This document shows, piece after piece, positions 42,350 to 54,708 of a stretch of DNA of 64,000 nt. The stretch lies in NCBI GenBank assembly GCA_029876055.1, contig CM056876.1, positions 5,270,001-5,334,000 of the forward strand, given 5' to 3'. Both the position numbers and the translations under genes were made by a program. The notes under the pieces are model-generated. The model made no database searches. It was given only the letters and a program-made list of their open reading frames with translations, and had not been told where the DNA came from. Numbering within the stretch: the first letter of the stretch is position 1; each line of letters starts with the position of its first letter. The DNA comes from Madurella fahalii (taxonomy: Eukaryota; Ascomycota; Sordariomycetes; Sordariales).

Positions 42350-44953
42350 ATGCCTCCCGCCGCGCTGCCGGGGATGCCCTCGCAGCCCGTCCGAGATGAT
42401 ATCGACAACACGTACGTAGTTGTGCCCCTCGGCCAGCCTCGCGTCTTGGGAGGAAGACGCTGACGTGCAATAGCTGGAATTACCTGCAGCATGGCATCAC
42501 CCGGATTATGTTGAACTTGCAGGAGGGCGTCGACCTCCAGACGGTATGCGGCTGTCCCGTGTTTCCTTCCGGCTGAGTTGAAGTAGCACTAACACTTTAT
42601 GGTAGTATATGGGCATCTACACGTTGGTTCCCATCATGCCGTCGCATGCAGCGTATGGGAGGCAGCTGACCTTCTCACAGGGCCGTCCACAACTTCTGCA
42701 CATCCCAAAAAGCGGTCGGTTTCAGCCACACGGCCAACGTTGTCGGCCCCGGCACATCCCACCGTGGCGGTTCGTGCTCACGACCCGCGCCGCCCGCTCC
42801 GTATCGCTGACGTAGTTGCAGCCCACCTTCTAGGCGAGGACCTCTACAAGAAACTTGCAGAATATTTGACCGAACACCTGAAGGACCTGGTTACCGAGTC
42901 AAAGGCGCACAGAGACGAGGCTCTGCTGGCCTTTTACATCAGAGAATGGCAGCGCTACACGGTTGCCGCCAAGTACATCCACCATCTCTTCCGTTACTTG
43001 AACCGACACTGGGTCAAGCGCGAGATGGACGAGGGAAAGAAGAACATCTACGACGTCTATACCCTACACCTTGTGCGGTGGCGCGATGTGCTCTTCACTC
43101 AGGTCTCGTCCAAGGTCATGGATGCGGTCCTTAAGCTGGTCGAGAGGCAGCGGAATGGAGAGACGATCGAGTACAACCAGATCAAGCAGGTGGTCGAGTC
43201 TTTCGTGTCGCTCGGCTTGGACGAGGGCGACTCTTCAAAGACCACTTTGGACGTCTATCGCTTCCACTTCGAGCGTCCGTTCCTAGAGGCCACAAAGGTC
43301 TTCTACCAGAACGAGAGCAAGCAGTTCGTTGCCGAAAACAGCGTCGTCGAGTACATGAAGAAGGCCGAGGCTCGGCTAGATGAGGAAGAAGAGAGGGTGA
43401 AGATTTACCTTCACGCGGACATTGCGATTCCGCTCAAGAAGGCTTGCAACCAGGTGCTGATTGCTGATCACTCCAACATCCTCCGCGACGAGTTCCAAGT
43501 GCTGCTAGACAACAACAGGGAAGAGGATATGGCGCGCATGTACAGCCTGTTATCACGCATTCCGGACGGCCTGGATCCTCTGAGGACTAGGTTCGAGACG
43601 CATGTGCGGAATGCCGGGCTGGCAGCCGTCGCCAAGGTTGCGTCGGATGCTGACAAGCTCGAGCCTAAGGTCTATGTCGATGCTCTGCTCGAGATCCACA
43701 CCCAATACCACGGCCTCGTCAAGCGCGCTTTCAATGACGAGCCCGAGTTCACGCGGTCTCTGGACAACGCGTGCAGGGAGTTTGTGAACCGCAACGATGT
43801 TTGCAAGTCTGGGTCCAACAAGTCCCCGGAGCTGCTGGCCAAGTACACCGATATCCTTCTCCGCAAGAGCAGTACGGGCGTGGAGGACACCGAGCTGGAG
43901 AACACACTTGTGCAGATCATGACTGTTTTCAAGTACATCGAAGACAAGGACGTCTTCCAGAAGTTCTACTCGCGTATGCTGGCCCGCCGCCTCGTCCATA
44001 GCAGTTCGTCATCGGACGACGCCGAGACGAGCATGATCGGCAAGCTCAGGGAGGCCTGCGGCTTCGAGTACATCAACAAGCTGCAGCGCATGTTTCAAGA
44101 CATGCAAATATCCAAGGATCTCAACGCAGGCTTCAAGGAGCACGTCCAATCGCTCGGTACGAAAGGGCTCGACTCTTCATACTCGATCCTCGGCACCGGC
44201 TTCTGGCCGTTGCAGGCGCCAGGAACCAATTTCAACCCTCCCGAGGAGATTGCGGGAGACTGCGAGCGGTTCTCGCGCTTCTACAAGAACAAACACGAGG
44301 GGCGCAAACTCACGTGGTTGTGGCAGTTGTGCAAGGGTGAGGTTAAGGCAAACTATGTCAAAAACGCCAAAATGCCCTACACATTTCAGGTCTCGATCTA
44401 CCAGATGGCAATCCTCCTCCTATTCAACGAGAAGGACAAGAACACATATGAGGAGATTGCGTCAACAACCCAGTTGAATAACGAAGCGCTCGACCCTTCG
44501 CTGGGCATCCTCCTCAAGGCGAAGGTGCTCGACATGGAGGGCAGCGACAAGATTGGGACGGGCGCGACATTTTCACTGAACTACGACTTTAAAAGCAAGA
44601 AGTACCGCCTCAACCTCAACATGTCGATGAAGTCTGAGGCGAAGCAGGAGGAGGCGGAAACGAACAAGACGATTGAGGAGGATCGCAAGCTTTTGCTACA
44701 GGTGAGATTCCGACTCTGCCGAGTACATGGTGATCCATTTCGCTAACCTCTCGGCCCTACACAGTCGGCCATTGTGCGCATCATGAAGGCCCGCAAACGC
44801 ATGAAGCACCAACAGCTCGTCAGCGAGACCATCAACCAGATCCGCCAGCGGTTCGTGCCCAAGGTTAGCGACATCAAGAAGTGCATCGAGATCCTGCTCG
44901 ACAAGGAGTACCTCGAGCGGTTGGAAGATGACGACATCGGGTATCTCGCTTAG
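42350..44953 (+). CDS. cul1: Cullin-1 (CulA/Cdc53), SCF ubiquitin ligase scaffold
   Basis: Six exons: 42350-42411, 42474-42543, 42606-42622 (17 nt), 42681-42769, 42822-44701 and 44765-44953 (768 aa). The N-terminal cullin repeat rebuilds TWNYLQHGITRIMLNL, then YMGIYT-AVHNFCTSQKAVGF, which is the Skp1-binding region of the CUL1 class. The cullin-homology domain has LARRLVHSSSSSDDAETSM and LTWLWQLCKGEV for Rbx1 binding. The winged helix carries the neddylation site in IVRIMKARK (Lys714), and the chain ends in GYLA as in CUL1. The protein links F-box/Skp1 receptors to Rbx1 and E2. Donors of exons 3 and 4 are GTTGGT and GTTCGT. The F-box protein at 1606-2919 would be a client receptor. Confidence 0.97.
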
Positions 44954-47900
44954 ATATTCTACCTGTCTCTTCCTTTTGCCTCGCATTTCGTAGACAGGAC
45001 TGAGTCCCACCGCCCACACAGTAGGTAGGGATTGGGTTCGCTCCGTTTTTTTGTTTGGAGTCCTGCGAACGAAGGTGAAGAGGATTGTCTTTGTACGAAC
45101 ACCTTAACGATGCTGGGGTCCGCTCCCGGCAAATGGTTCTTACCAGGGGGGAAGCTGGGAAAGGTGACAAGGGGTGGGATTTACTCGGGCAGCGTTCGGT
45201 CCGTGGTCTCTGGCCACGAATGGCTTCTTGAGAGCGAGATTCGGCTTTATTTTTTAGTTTCCTTTTTAGGGATGGAGGGCAAATGACATGAGAATTGCGG
45301 GCTAAGGCTTCCGTTGCGGTTTTGTCTCTTTTTTCTTTCTTTCTTCCATCCATGCTCCTGCTGTGGTTAGACGCCCTATTAATCGAATTGGCGGCTCGCA
45401 GGATCCCACGTACGTGTTTACATCCCAGACCTGCTGTGATGATTTGTTGGAGTTGCTGCCGTGCAGCAAGGCTCGGTCGGTTTCGGCGTTGTTGCGTGCC
45501 GGGGATGGAGCATTTAGGTCGGCATTATTCGGACAGTGGGCGACCGTCTTGAGGGGCTGTAGCCCCTCGTCCATCATTGTTATCTTTTTTCCTCTTCTTT
45601 TCTTCCCTTTTCCCTCATACTCTTAGTGTCGTCATGCCCGTTGTCATGGTTGTTGCAGTTGCCAGTGATAGGGTTAGGGTCCATGTTGTCCTTCAGTAGC
45701 AGCCAGGGACAACCGGTTGCCAATGGCCCGAAACGGCTGGTTGCTCGTAATTACTTGGCCGAGTTGAGGGTGTTCAGTTGCTAGTTGTCTCAAAGGAATG
45801 ATTGCGGGTTCTAAAAGAGTTAGCGCCCGGGCGTAAGCTGCATAGGCGTGATGATGTCGAGATTAGCGGGCACTTAGCCGACAAAAGAGGTTTTATTTCC
45901 TGGCTTCTGTCGTCTTCCTACGCTGGAGAGCAGAGCATAAACGGTAGCTAATGAAGGGGTCTGGTATGCGCATGCAAGGCAGCACTCCTGGGGGCTGGCA
46001 CCGAGTAAGTACAGTACAACCCGTACGGTACATGTAAGCTGCACTCACCGAAGAGATGAGACGGTTCGAACGGCTAGGTTTGACGAGTTGTGATTGGGCA
46101 GCCCAGCACAAGCCTGATGTCCAACCTGGCGCAGTTCGGGACCTTTTGTGGGCGGATGGCGTCCGGTGTCGCCCAACCGGTCTGCAGGGCTTGTCCCCGC
46201 CCCCGGACGGTCCCTTGTTCCCCGAAAGGGGACAACTGCCGGTCGCACCATCCCCCAGGGGTTGATTTGGGGATGTTTTTTCTTCTTACTACGTATGTAC
46301 TCGACATGCAAGCCATGGCTAGCGCTGGGGTTGTTGCGAGTTGTCTCGTGGAACTTGTATACGTAAACGCCTCTGACAGCTGCAACGGGGGATGATGGTT
46401 CTACGGTCAAACGTGCCAGATGGCTGCTTGCGCATTGAGGGCATCATGCTCGCCCTCGACCAGAAGACGGGCCTTTGGGGCAGACAATGCAGTCAACGGG
46501 CCGTGACAAATGCCTGTGAGTCCAAGCAGATGAGATGGTGTTAGACATGGTGGTATTTCCGGGCACTGGGCGCCGGCCGACACGTGGTGGTCGGGATTCA
46601 CACCCGATCCGCAGAGTGAGACGGCCACGACGGGGTGGCTCGGCGCTCGGGGCACTTCGACTTTCTGATCAGCAAGCTCGACCGATATTTTGAGGCCGGA
46701 GAATGCTATTAAGTGAATTGTGCTACTAACAAGGGAATCGAGTGCCTGACGGGCCGTTCCCCGCAGTTCGCCGCCACCGCGGTGACTCGAGCCCGGCTAC
46801 TGGCAGATGCCATCACTCCCTCTTCACGTAGCTGCACAACTCCTTTGTCCCGTTTTGGATTGCTTGCTAACCAGCGCGCCGACTACAAAGGTCGATCTCG
46901 GCGACGTACGCTCCAGTATAAGGCAAAAGAACCGAAATAGATTTCGCCCAAAAAGCTGCGGGATGTTCGCCCGGCTGGGATGTCAATCTGGTCGGACGGA
47001 AACCCTGCGGCCTAGCAAATGACCCGGAGCCTGGTCAAAGCCGGATCCCTGCGGGTCTGTGAATCAAAATATCTGGGGGCAAAAGATGGTCCCAAAACAA
47101 CACCTTTTTGCACGGGCCGCCAGCAGGCCATCGGGTTGTATGTAAGGTACTGTAGCTCCGCCGGCTGCGAGCATCTCGGCTGAGGTGGGCTCTGGGGAAA
47201 ATGGAGAACTGCCCGCTCTCTTGCATCCCACCGGGTTTGGAGCACTCGCCCTGAAGGAAAGTGTCATGTTTTGCGTGGCAGACATTGAAGGCTGAATCTC
47301 GCATCGCCGAAATGCAGCATCCACATTGACAGGAAACGGTGGAGCACGATCTGCGTTGATTTCCAGCGAGTCCGTGGAACGGCGCGCGAGGAAGCGGTGG
47401 GCGCTAGGCCGTCAGGGAGGATGGCGGTCAGTGCGTAGGTGCCCGGCATCTGATACCTCCATCTTGGTGCGGATCGTGTCGCACCTTTCAGGGCAATGAA
47501 CAATAGCAGCGCTGTGCGGTGGAGGTTCGGCCCTGTCGATGCAGCATGGAATCGACACAACCCTGTCCCCTGCCTGCTGCTCCCGCCCCAACTCGGTGGC
47601 CGGGGGTGCCGCCTTAACGCAGTGCCGCGTCGTGCAAAGCCCTTTGACAAAGGGAAGCCCGCCCGCCTGCCCATTCATTCCGCCGAGTTTACCTACATTT
47701 CCAGACCCGTCCTGCACACCGAACCTTGCACCTGGTCACCCCACGAGGCAACAAACTCGCGCCGGTCGCCGGCGACACCAGATCCTGTCGGAGCAGCAAT
47801 CTAGCCTGCATCTGTAACTCGCCTCCCGCGCAGACCGCCTTGGACACACGGAGCTGTTCGTCCTCGAGTGAGCCGAAGCAGCCGTGGGCATTCGCCTCTT

Positions 47901-48365
47901 TGCAGTCCTCACCCTCTCAACACACCCTGCCAAACAAGTCGAGGCTGCGCCCAGTTAGAAGCGGCACCAGAAGCCGCTCGATCGAGCCTGCCCGTTGCCG
48001 CCAAAACACACGATTTCCCCGACTCTCGGCTGGGGCGGGTCTTTGTCGTTGCATTGCTGCTACTGGTGTGCCTCAATCGGGTCGAGGCCACCTCTCCGTC
48101 GGCCAAGGCACTCCCGCCAGGCAACCCAGCCCAGCATCCGCGACGCCGTGTTCCGCTCGCCGTTCCCCCCAGCTACCTACGGCCGGACGGTCACGCCAGT
48201 CATCGCTTTCTCGCGCCCATGTGACTGTAGGAAAGTCGGTCCGAGTCATTAGTGAACGCCGGATTTCCCCGATTGTTGCACGCCTACCGCCCCGCCCCGC
48301 CTCGACCACCAAGTCGCCTTGTTGTTTCGGTTTAGCAATTCTACGTGCAAGTCTTGATGGTCGCC
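44954..48365. other. 3.4-kb intergenic region between cullin-1 and the G-alpha gene
   Basis: Longest spacer of the window. No open frame has a recognisable domain; the largest (47726-48421) begins with TTG and overlaps the G-alpha start in another phase. A long regulatory leader for the G-alpha gene, or an unannotated non-coding transcript, are possible but not shown by the sequence. Confidence 0.5.
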
Positions 48366-49758
48366 ATGGGATCGTGCATGAGCACGAGTGGGGAGGAGTC
48401 GGAGCAGAGAAAGCGGAGTAACAAGATCGACAAGGATCTCGAGGAGGACTCGAAAAGACTGCGGCGCGAGTGCAAGATCCTGCTTCTCGGTACGTCGCTG
48501 TCACGCCCTCCGTGGCTCGCCCGGGTCCCCGGCGGCACATGCTGACTCTAGGTGTTTCTGCCGCGCACAGGCTCCGGCGAGAGTGGGAAATCGACAATTG
48601 TCAAGCAGATGAAGATCATCCATCTCAAGGGATATTCGCAGGAAGAACTCGCCAGCTACCGTCCGACCGTGTACAAGAACCTCCTGGAATGTGCTAAAGC
48701 GCTCGTCAGCGCCATGCGCCAGTTTGAAATCGATCCCGTCCTGGACGAGAACAAGTCCCACTGCGATTTCCTCCTCGATTACTCTCTCGACACGAACCCG
48801 CAAGCCAAGATCGATCCCAGAGTCGGTGTTGCGGTCCAATCAATATGGAGCGACCCGTCAAGAGAGCTGCTGATGGAGAGACAGACAGAGTTCTACCTGA
48901 TGGACTCTGCCGAATAGTCAGTTGCCCGTCTGTACTCTCTGCGGATGACGCCGTGGGGGCTAACCTTTACCGTAGTTTCTTCCAGGAAGCCTCGAGGATA
49001 GTGGCGCCAAATTATCTCCCCATTGAGATGGATGTGTTACGTGCGAGAACGAAGACGACAGGAATTTACGAGACAAGATTTAAGATGGGCCAGCTAAGTA
49101 TCCAGTGCGTCTCAGCCCTTTCACTTTTTTTTTTTTTTTTTTTTCTCTTAGGAAAAGCACATCTGGTTGACCTCGCGCCCATTGCAGCATGTTTGACGTT
49201 GGTGGGCAAAGAAGCGAACGCAAGAAATGGATTCACTGCTTCGAGAACGTAACGTCTATCATCTTCTGCGTTGCACTGAGCGAGTACGATCAAGTATTGC
49301 TGGAAGAGAGCAGTCAGGTAAGCATGCACTCTGCTCGGCGTTCCGGCCCCCTCTAACCTTTGTCAAGAACCGCATGATGGAAAGCCTACTGCTCTTTGAC
49401 TCGGTAGTCAACTCGAGGTGGTTCATGAGGACGAGTATCATCCTGTTCCTCAACAAGGTGGACATCTTCAAGCAAAAACTCGGACGGTCACCCTTGGGCA
49501 GCTACTTCCCAGACTATTCGGGCGGAAACGACGTCAACAAAGCGGCCAAGTACCTACTATGGAGGTTCAACCAGGTCAACCGAGCTCATCTAAACCTTTA
49601 TCCTCAGTGAGTCTCTCCGCTGCTGTCTGCCTGTTCGCCTGCTAACTTTTCTCGGCAGCTTGACACAAGCCACCGATACCTCTAACATCCGTCTCGTCTT
49701 CGCCGCAGTGAAGGAAACGATCCTCAACAATGCGCTCAAGGATTCCGGCATTCTTTGA
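48366..49758 (+). CDS. gna-3: Heterotrimeric G protein alpha subunit, group III (GNA-3 type)
   Basis: Six exons: 48366-48489, 48571-48916, 48976-49104, 49188-49317, 49368-49606 and 49659-49758 (355 aa). Start chosen at 48366 because it exposes MGSCMS, with Gly2 for myristoylation and Cys4 for palmitoylation; an in-frame ATG nine bases upstream would bury Gly2. G boxes: GSGESGKS (42-49), RARTKTTGI, DVGGQRSERKKW (Gln207), NKVD (272-275) and TDTSN. It ends KDSGIL without the Cys at -4, so it is not a pertussis-toxin-type group I subunit. Group III subunits activate adenylate cyclase and act in nutrient sensing, conidiation and sexual development. Intron 3 holds a T20 run. Confidence 0.95.
49125..49144 (+). 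repeat. T20 homopolymer in G-alpha intron 3
   Basis: Twenty T residues shortly after the intron donor, within an 83-bp intron. It is too far upstream to be the usual tract next to the acceptor. Confidence 0.8.
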
Positions 49759-51718
49759 TACCCCCGGCATCGCCCCATACACCACTCCAACAACCATGCG
49801 CCTTTCTTTTATAGTGTTTAGAGCGAGAACTTCCTGGCTGGCGACTTATGCATGACACGGCGTTGGAGGTGACAGTTCTATCTTTTTTCCGACGTTCGAA
49901 ACGACTTGGCTTCTTTTTTTTACGCTTTTTGTCTACACAAAGGACAGCAAAAATCACCCAGGCGGCTTACGATTCTGTTTAATTCCTGCGCGTCGACTCT
50001 GCGAGATAGTGTCGGTAACTGGTCTCGAAACGGACCTGCGCCGCGTGTTCGGTCCGAGCGTTGTGATGTGCTTGGGACGAGGGCAGGTATGTTTTCGCCT
50101 CTTTCAAGAGGCCGGGGGGTGCGCATTTACGGGTCATCAATAGCATCTCTCCAGGGCGGAGCGACAGCGAGGTCTTTCGAGGATTTGCTGGAAGGGCTCA
50201 GGAGGCCGCTGTGTCTTCTCGGGTATGAGGCGTTGAACTGCACCTGTTTTGGTTATCCTATACCTCGTCCGGTGCGAGAGAAAAGTGATAGTGGGGGATC
50301 ATTCCCGAGAAGCAATGAGACTCGTTTGTTTCGACCAGTCCTGGGTTGGATCTCAAGGCCCGCCGTTGCACCACCCATGACAATTCATTTGACAGGCAGT
50401 GTGCAGCCTCGAGAACACTGACTTTCAAGCCATGAAGCCAACTAACACCAGCCCGTCACTACATCGAGACCACTACATCGCTGGCGGGCCAAGCGCCATC
50501 GCACGCCATAGGCCGCCCGCTAGCCCACAACTCAGGGGCGCTATCGTTTTGGCCGTGAACCTGCAAAAGTTGGCAGGCGTCAAATGGAAGGTTCCTGTTT
50601 AATATCGGCTGCTAGCGCGATAGGAGAAACTCGCCCGGATGAGCCGAATGGGGAATCGCTTGCATCCGCGAACAACCGCCATGATGCAACAGAGGTGGAA
50701 TGAGGTGGAGCTGCTGGGAGGTGTCACAGAGCGGGGTTTCAAGCCCACAGCAGCCACTTCCCTCGCCATTCCTACCAACACGAACTTTCCGACTCCTGCC
50801 CCGCCACGCCGCAAATTCGGTGGCACTCGAGACGCTGCAAACGGCTTCGCCTCTAAACATGCACCCATTTCACACTCACGCCGCCTCTGAAATGGGATGT
50901 TTCGATGAGGCAGAAAGCCCTGTTGGGTCTTGAACCCTCCGGGCCCCCGTCAGCCCATTGGCCCGCATCCGTCGTTTTGAGTTGAAGCACGATGACATCT
51001 TGACTGGCAGCGGCGTTGCAGAAACCAATTGAAACCAGGGCCACCCAAGGAGCTCTCAGGCAGCTTCCCGAGTGCATATGCAAGTGATGCCGGGCCCAAT
51101 CACACCACTGAAAGCCAGGCCAAGGCAAGCGTGAGCGACTCTCTATCCTTGTGTTATCGAGAATCGGCAGACAGGGGTGCTTTCCCGTCATCAACAGCAT
51201 CCTGGCGAGCAGCACTCGGCGAGGTAACCTCGGGCAGGATTCCAGACCTGCTGCTAAGTTTGGCCTTCCCATGCCTGGCCTTGCTTATATGGGGCTCTCG
51301 TTCTAGTTCCTGGGTTTCAACTTTTTGTTCTTCCAAGGTGTCTGCCATCTTAGCTTTTGTTAGGTCCTGACCGGTCTCAACACCGATACCAGCTAGCTCG
51401 TGTCAATTGCTTCGTAGTTTTTCACCGGCCTGTCCGCGTCTTTGATCTTCATTGCTGCTCGGGGGTCGCGAGATACTCGAGATCGTACCTCACCAACATA
51501 TATATACTCCGTCCGGCGGAGGGCCTCCTAGGTTCTTGGCTCCGTTGCGTAGCTTCTTATCAATAGCTTGGAGATAGTGGCGAGTGCTAACCCCACCCCG
51601 ATCTAAGCTCATCGTAAGTCACCTTGACCGGCTGCTCTTCTCCTCTTTCTCTCTCCTTCTACGTCCGGGTTCCTGATATCTTCGGCGGGCCATAAACAGC
51701 ACAATCGCACTTTACGTC
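49759..51718. other. 2-kb intergenic region before glycogen phosphorylase
   Basis: No gene supported. A TATATATA stretch lies at 51499-51506, followed by pyrimidine-rich DNA near 51640-51665, consistent with promoter and leader of the downstream gene. Confidence 0.55.
51499..51506 (+). promoter_or_regulatory. TATA-like element of glycogen phosphorylase gene
   Basis: TATATATA 213 bp upstream of the ATG; a leader of roughly 150-190 nt would result. Confidence 0.4.
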
Positions 51719-54708
51719 ATGGCTACCGACCGAATCCCTCACAGAGAGCGGCGGCCCTCCACGGGTGCTCCGATTGTGGACATCCAGGGATCCGTGGTTC
51801 CAGCAGGTATCTCAAGGCCGAAACACAAGCGCACCTTCACTGGCTTTGGCGCTGGGGAGATCAAGAGCGTCGAAGGTATTCTTACCCCTTTCCTCTGCTT
51901 TGTGTCCCCCTCGGTTTGGGGAATCTCGTCTTGATTCGTTTTCACGAAGCTCCTGTTGCAATTGCCCCTCACCAACCAGTGCGGGGCAGCGAAGCTGCTT
52001 AAGGATGCTGTGTGCTAACAATTTCCCCCTTCCCAGCTTCCATCCCCGAACCGCAGCGCGAGGCCTGGCTCAAACACCAGGTCAGCGGTTTCAAGGACAA
52101 AGATGGCTTCGAGCGCGAGGTTGTCCGCCATGTCGAGACCACGCTGGCGCGAAGCATGTTTAACTGCGACGAGTCGGCAGCGTACTCGGCCTGCAGTCTC
52201 GCTTTCCGCGACCGTCTGATCCTCGAGTGGAATCGCACGCAGCAGCGGCAGACATTTGCTGACAGCAAGCGTGTCTACTACCTGAGCTTGGAGTTCTTGA
52301 TGGGTAGGGCTCTTGACAATGCTATGCTGAACATTGGCCAAAAGGACGTGGCAAAGGCCGGTCTTGCCGACCTCGGCTTCCGTATCGAGGATGTCATCGG
52401 ACAGGAGCACGATGCTGCCCTGGGTAACGGCGGGTTGGGGCGCCTGGCGGCTTGCTTCCTTGACAGCCTTGCCAGCTTAAACTACCCCGCCTGGGGCTAC
52501 GGTTTGCGCTATCGCTATGGCATCTTCAAGCAGGAGATCATCGACGGCTACCAGGTCGAGGTGCCAGACTACTGGCTCGACTTCAACCCCTGGGAATTCC
52601 CTAGACACGATGTGACGGTCGATGTAGGTGCGCTAGGTGATGAGCACTGGAGCTTGCCCTGACACTTTTGCAGATACAATTCTACGGCCACGTCCGCAAG
52701 TCGATCGATGACTCGGGCAAGACTATCGCTTTTTGGGAGGGCGGCGAGACCGTGACGGCTGTCGCCTTTGACGTCCCTATTCCAGGATACGCAACGCCGT
52801 CAACCAACAACCTGAGGTTGTGGTCTAGCAAGGCCGCCAGCGGGGAGTTTGACTTCCAAAAGTTCAACAGCGGAGACTACGAGAGCTCGGTAGCGGATCA
52901 GCAGCGCGCCGAGACCATCAGCGCCGTGCTCTACCCCAACGATAATCTTGACCGAGGAAAGGAGCTGCGTCTAAAGCAACAGTATTTCTGGGTTGCCGCA
53001 TCGCTATACGACATTGTCCGCCGCTTCAAGAAGTCGAAGCGCCCCTGGAAGGAGTTCCCTGACCAGGTTGCTATCCAGCTCAATGACACGCACCCAACGT
53101 TGGCCGTTGTCGAGCTCCAGCGGATTTTGATTGATCTCGAGGGTCTCGAGTGGGACGAGGCCTGGAATATCGTGACAAACACTTTTGGCTACACCAACCA
53201 CACCGTGCTCCCGGAAGCGCTTGAGAAGTGGTCTGTTCCGCTAATCCAGCATCTCCTTCCCCGGCACCTCCAGATCATCTACGACATCAACCTCTTCTTC
53301 CTGCAGAGTGTCGAGCGCAAGTTCCCCAACGACCGCGACATGTTGCGACGCGTCTCCATCATCGAGGAGTCGCAGCCCAAGATGGTTCGCATGGCGTTCC
53401 TGGCCATCGTCGGGTCCCACAAGGTGAACGGTGTCGCCGAACTGCACTCGGATCTTATAAAGACCACCATCTTCAAGGACTTTGTGGAAATATTTGGCCC
53501 TGACAAGTTCACGAACGTGACCAACGGCATCACGCCGCGGCGCTGGCTCCATCAAGCCAACCCCCGCCTGTCCGAGCTAATCGCGAGCAAGACAGGCGGC
53601 AAGGACTTCTTGACCGACCTGACGCTTCTCAACAAGATTGAGCTCCACGTTAATGACCCAGAGTTCCGCAAGGAATGGGCCGAGATCAAGTACGCAAATA
53701 AGGTGCGCCTCGCCAAGCACATCAAGGCCACCTCGGGCGTTACCGTCAATCCGTCCGCGCTCTTCGATGTCCAAGTCAAGCGTATCCACGAATACAAGCG
53801 GCAGCAGATGAACATCTTCGGTGCCATCCACCGCTACCTCACCCTCAAGGCCATGACGCCCGAGGAACGGCAGAAGCAGCTGCCGAGGGTTTCGATCTTT
53901 GGCGGCAAGGCTGCCCCTGGCTACTGGATGGCCAAGCAGATTATTCACCTGATCAACAACGTAGGCTCCGTGGTCAATGAGGACAAGGATATCGGTGACC
54001 TGCTCAAGGTGGTGTTCATCGAGGACTATAATGTCAGCAAGGCCGAGATTATCATCCCGGCGTCTGACATTAGCGAGCACATCTCGACTGCCGGCACTGA
54101 GTAAGCAATAGGCCTCGTGGTCTTTTGACTCGAAGCTAACGTATCGCAGGGCTTCTGGGACCAGCAACATGAAGTTTGTCCTCAACGGCGGCCTCATTAT
54201 TGGGACCTGCGACGGCGCCAACGTACGTGCCCCCCTTGCGGCGCAGCCAAAAACTCACTAACGCCGTTGTCAGATTGAAATCACGCGCGAGATTGGTGAA
54301 AACAACATTTTCCTCTTCGGAAACCTGGCGGAGGACGTGGAAGACCTGCGGCATGCGCACACGTTCGGGCAGCACACGATCGATCCAGACCTAGCGCGCG
54401 TGTTTGAGGAGATCGAGAAGGGCACATTTGGCAACCCGCAGGACTTTGCGGGCATGATATCGGCGGTGCGCGAGCACGGCGACTACTATCTCGTGTCGGA
54501 CGACTTCCATAGCTACCTCGAGACGCACGCGCTCGTTGACGAGGCGTACCGCAACCAGGAGGATTGGATCACAAAGTGCATTACCAGCGTGGCGAGGATG
54601 GGCTTCTTTAGCTCGGACCGGTGCATCAGCGAGTACGCCGAGGAGATTTGGAACATTGAGCCGTTGCGTATTGACAAGGCGGCGAATGCGGATGCGGATG
54701 GGGCGTAG
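51719..54708 (+). CDS. gph1: Glycogen phosphorylase
   Basis: Five exons: 51719-51875, 52037-52623, 52674-54100, 54150-54222 and 54274-54708 (892 aa, normal fungal length). The pyridoxal-phosphate lysine lies in EASGTSNMKF (Lys732), rebuilt across the exon 3/4 junction. Other hallmarks are YYLSLEFLMGRAL, ALGNGGLGRLAACFLDSLA, QLNDTHPTLAVVELQRIL, TNVTNGITPRRWL and VKRIHEYKRQQMN. The enzyme releases glucose-1-phosphate from glycogen in the cytosol. In fungi it is switched on by cAMP/PKA phosphorylation in the N-terminal tail; here RERRPSTG near residues 9-16 is a plausible PKA site by motif only. The gene lies just upstream of the Hog1 MAP kinase in the same orientation. Confidence 0.97.

Noticed and set aside
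47726..48421. 231-codon frame before and across the G-alpha start
   Set aside because: Starts with TTG, overlaps G-alpha exon 1 in a different phase, and shows no domain.
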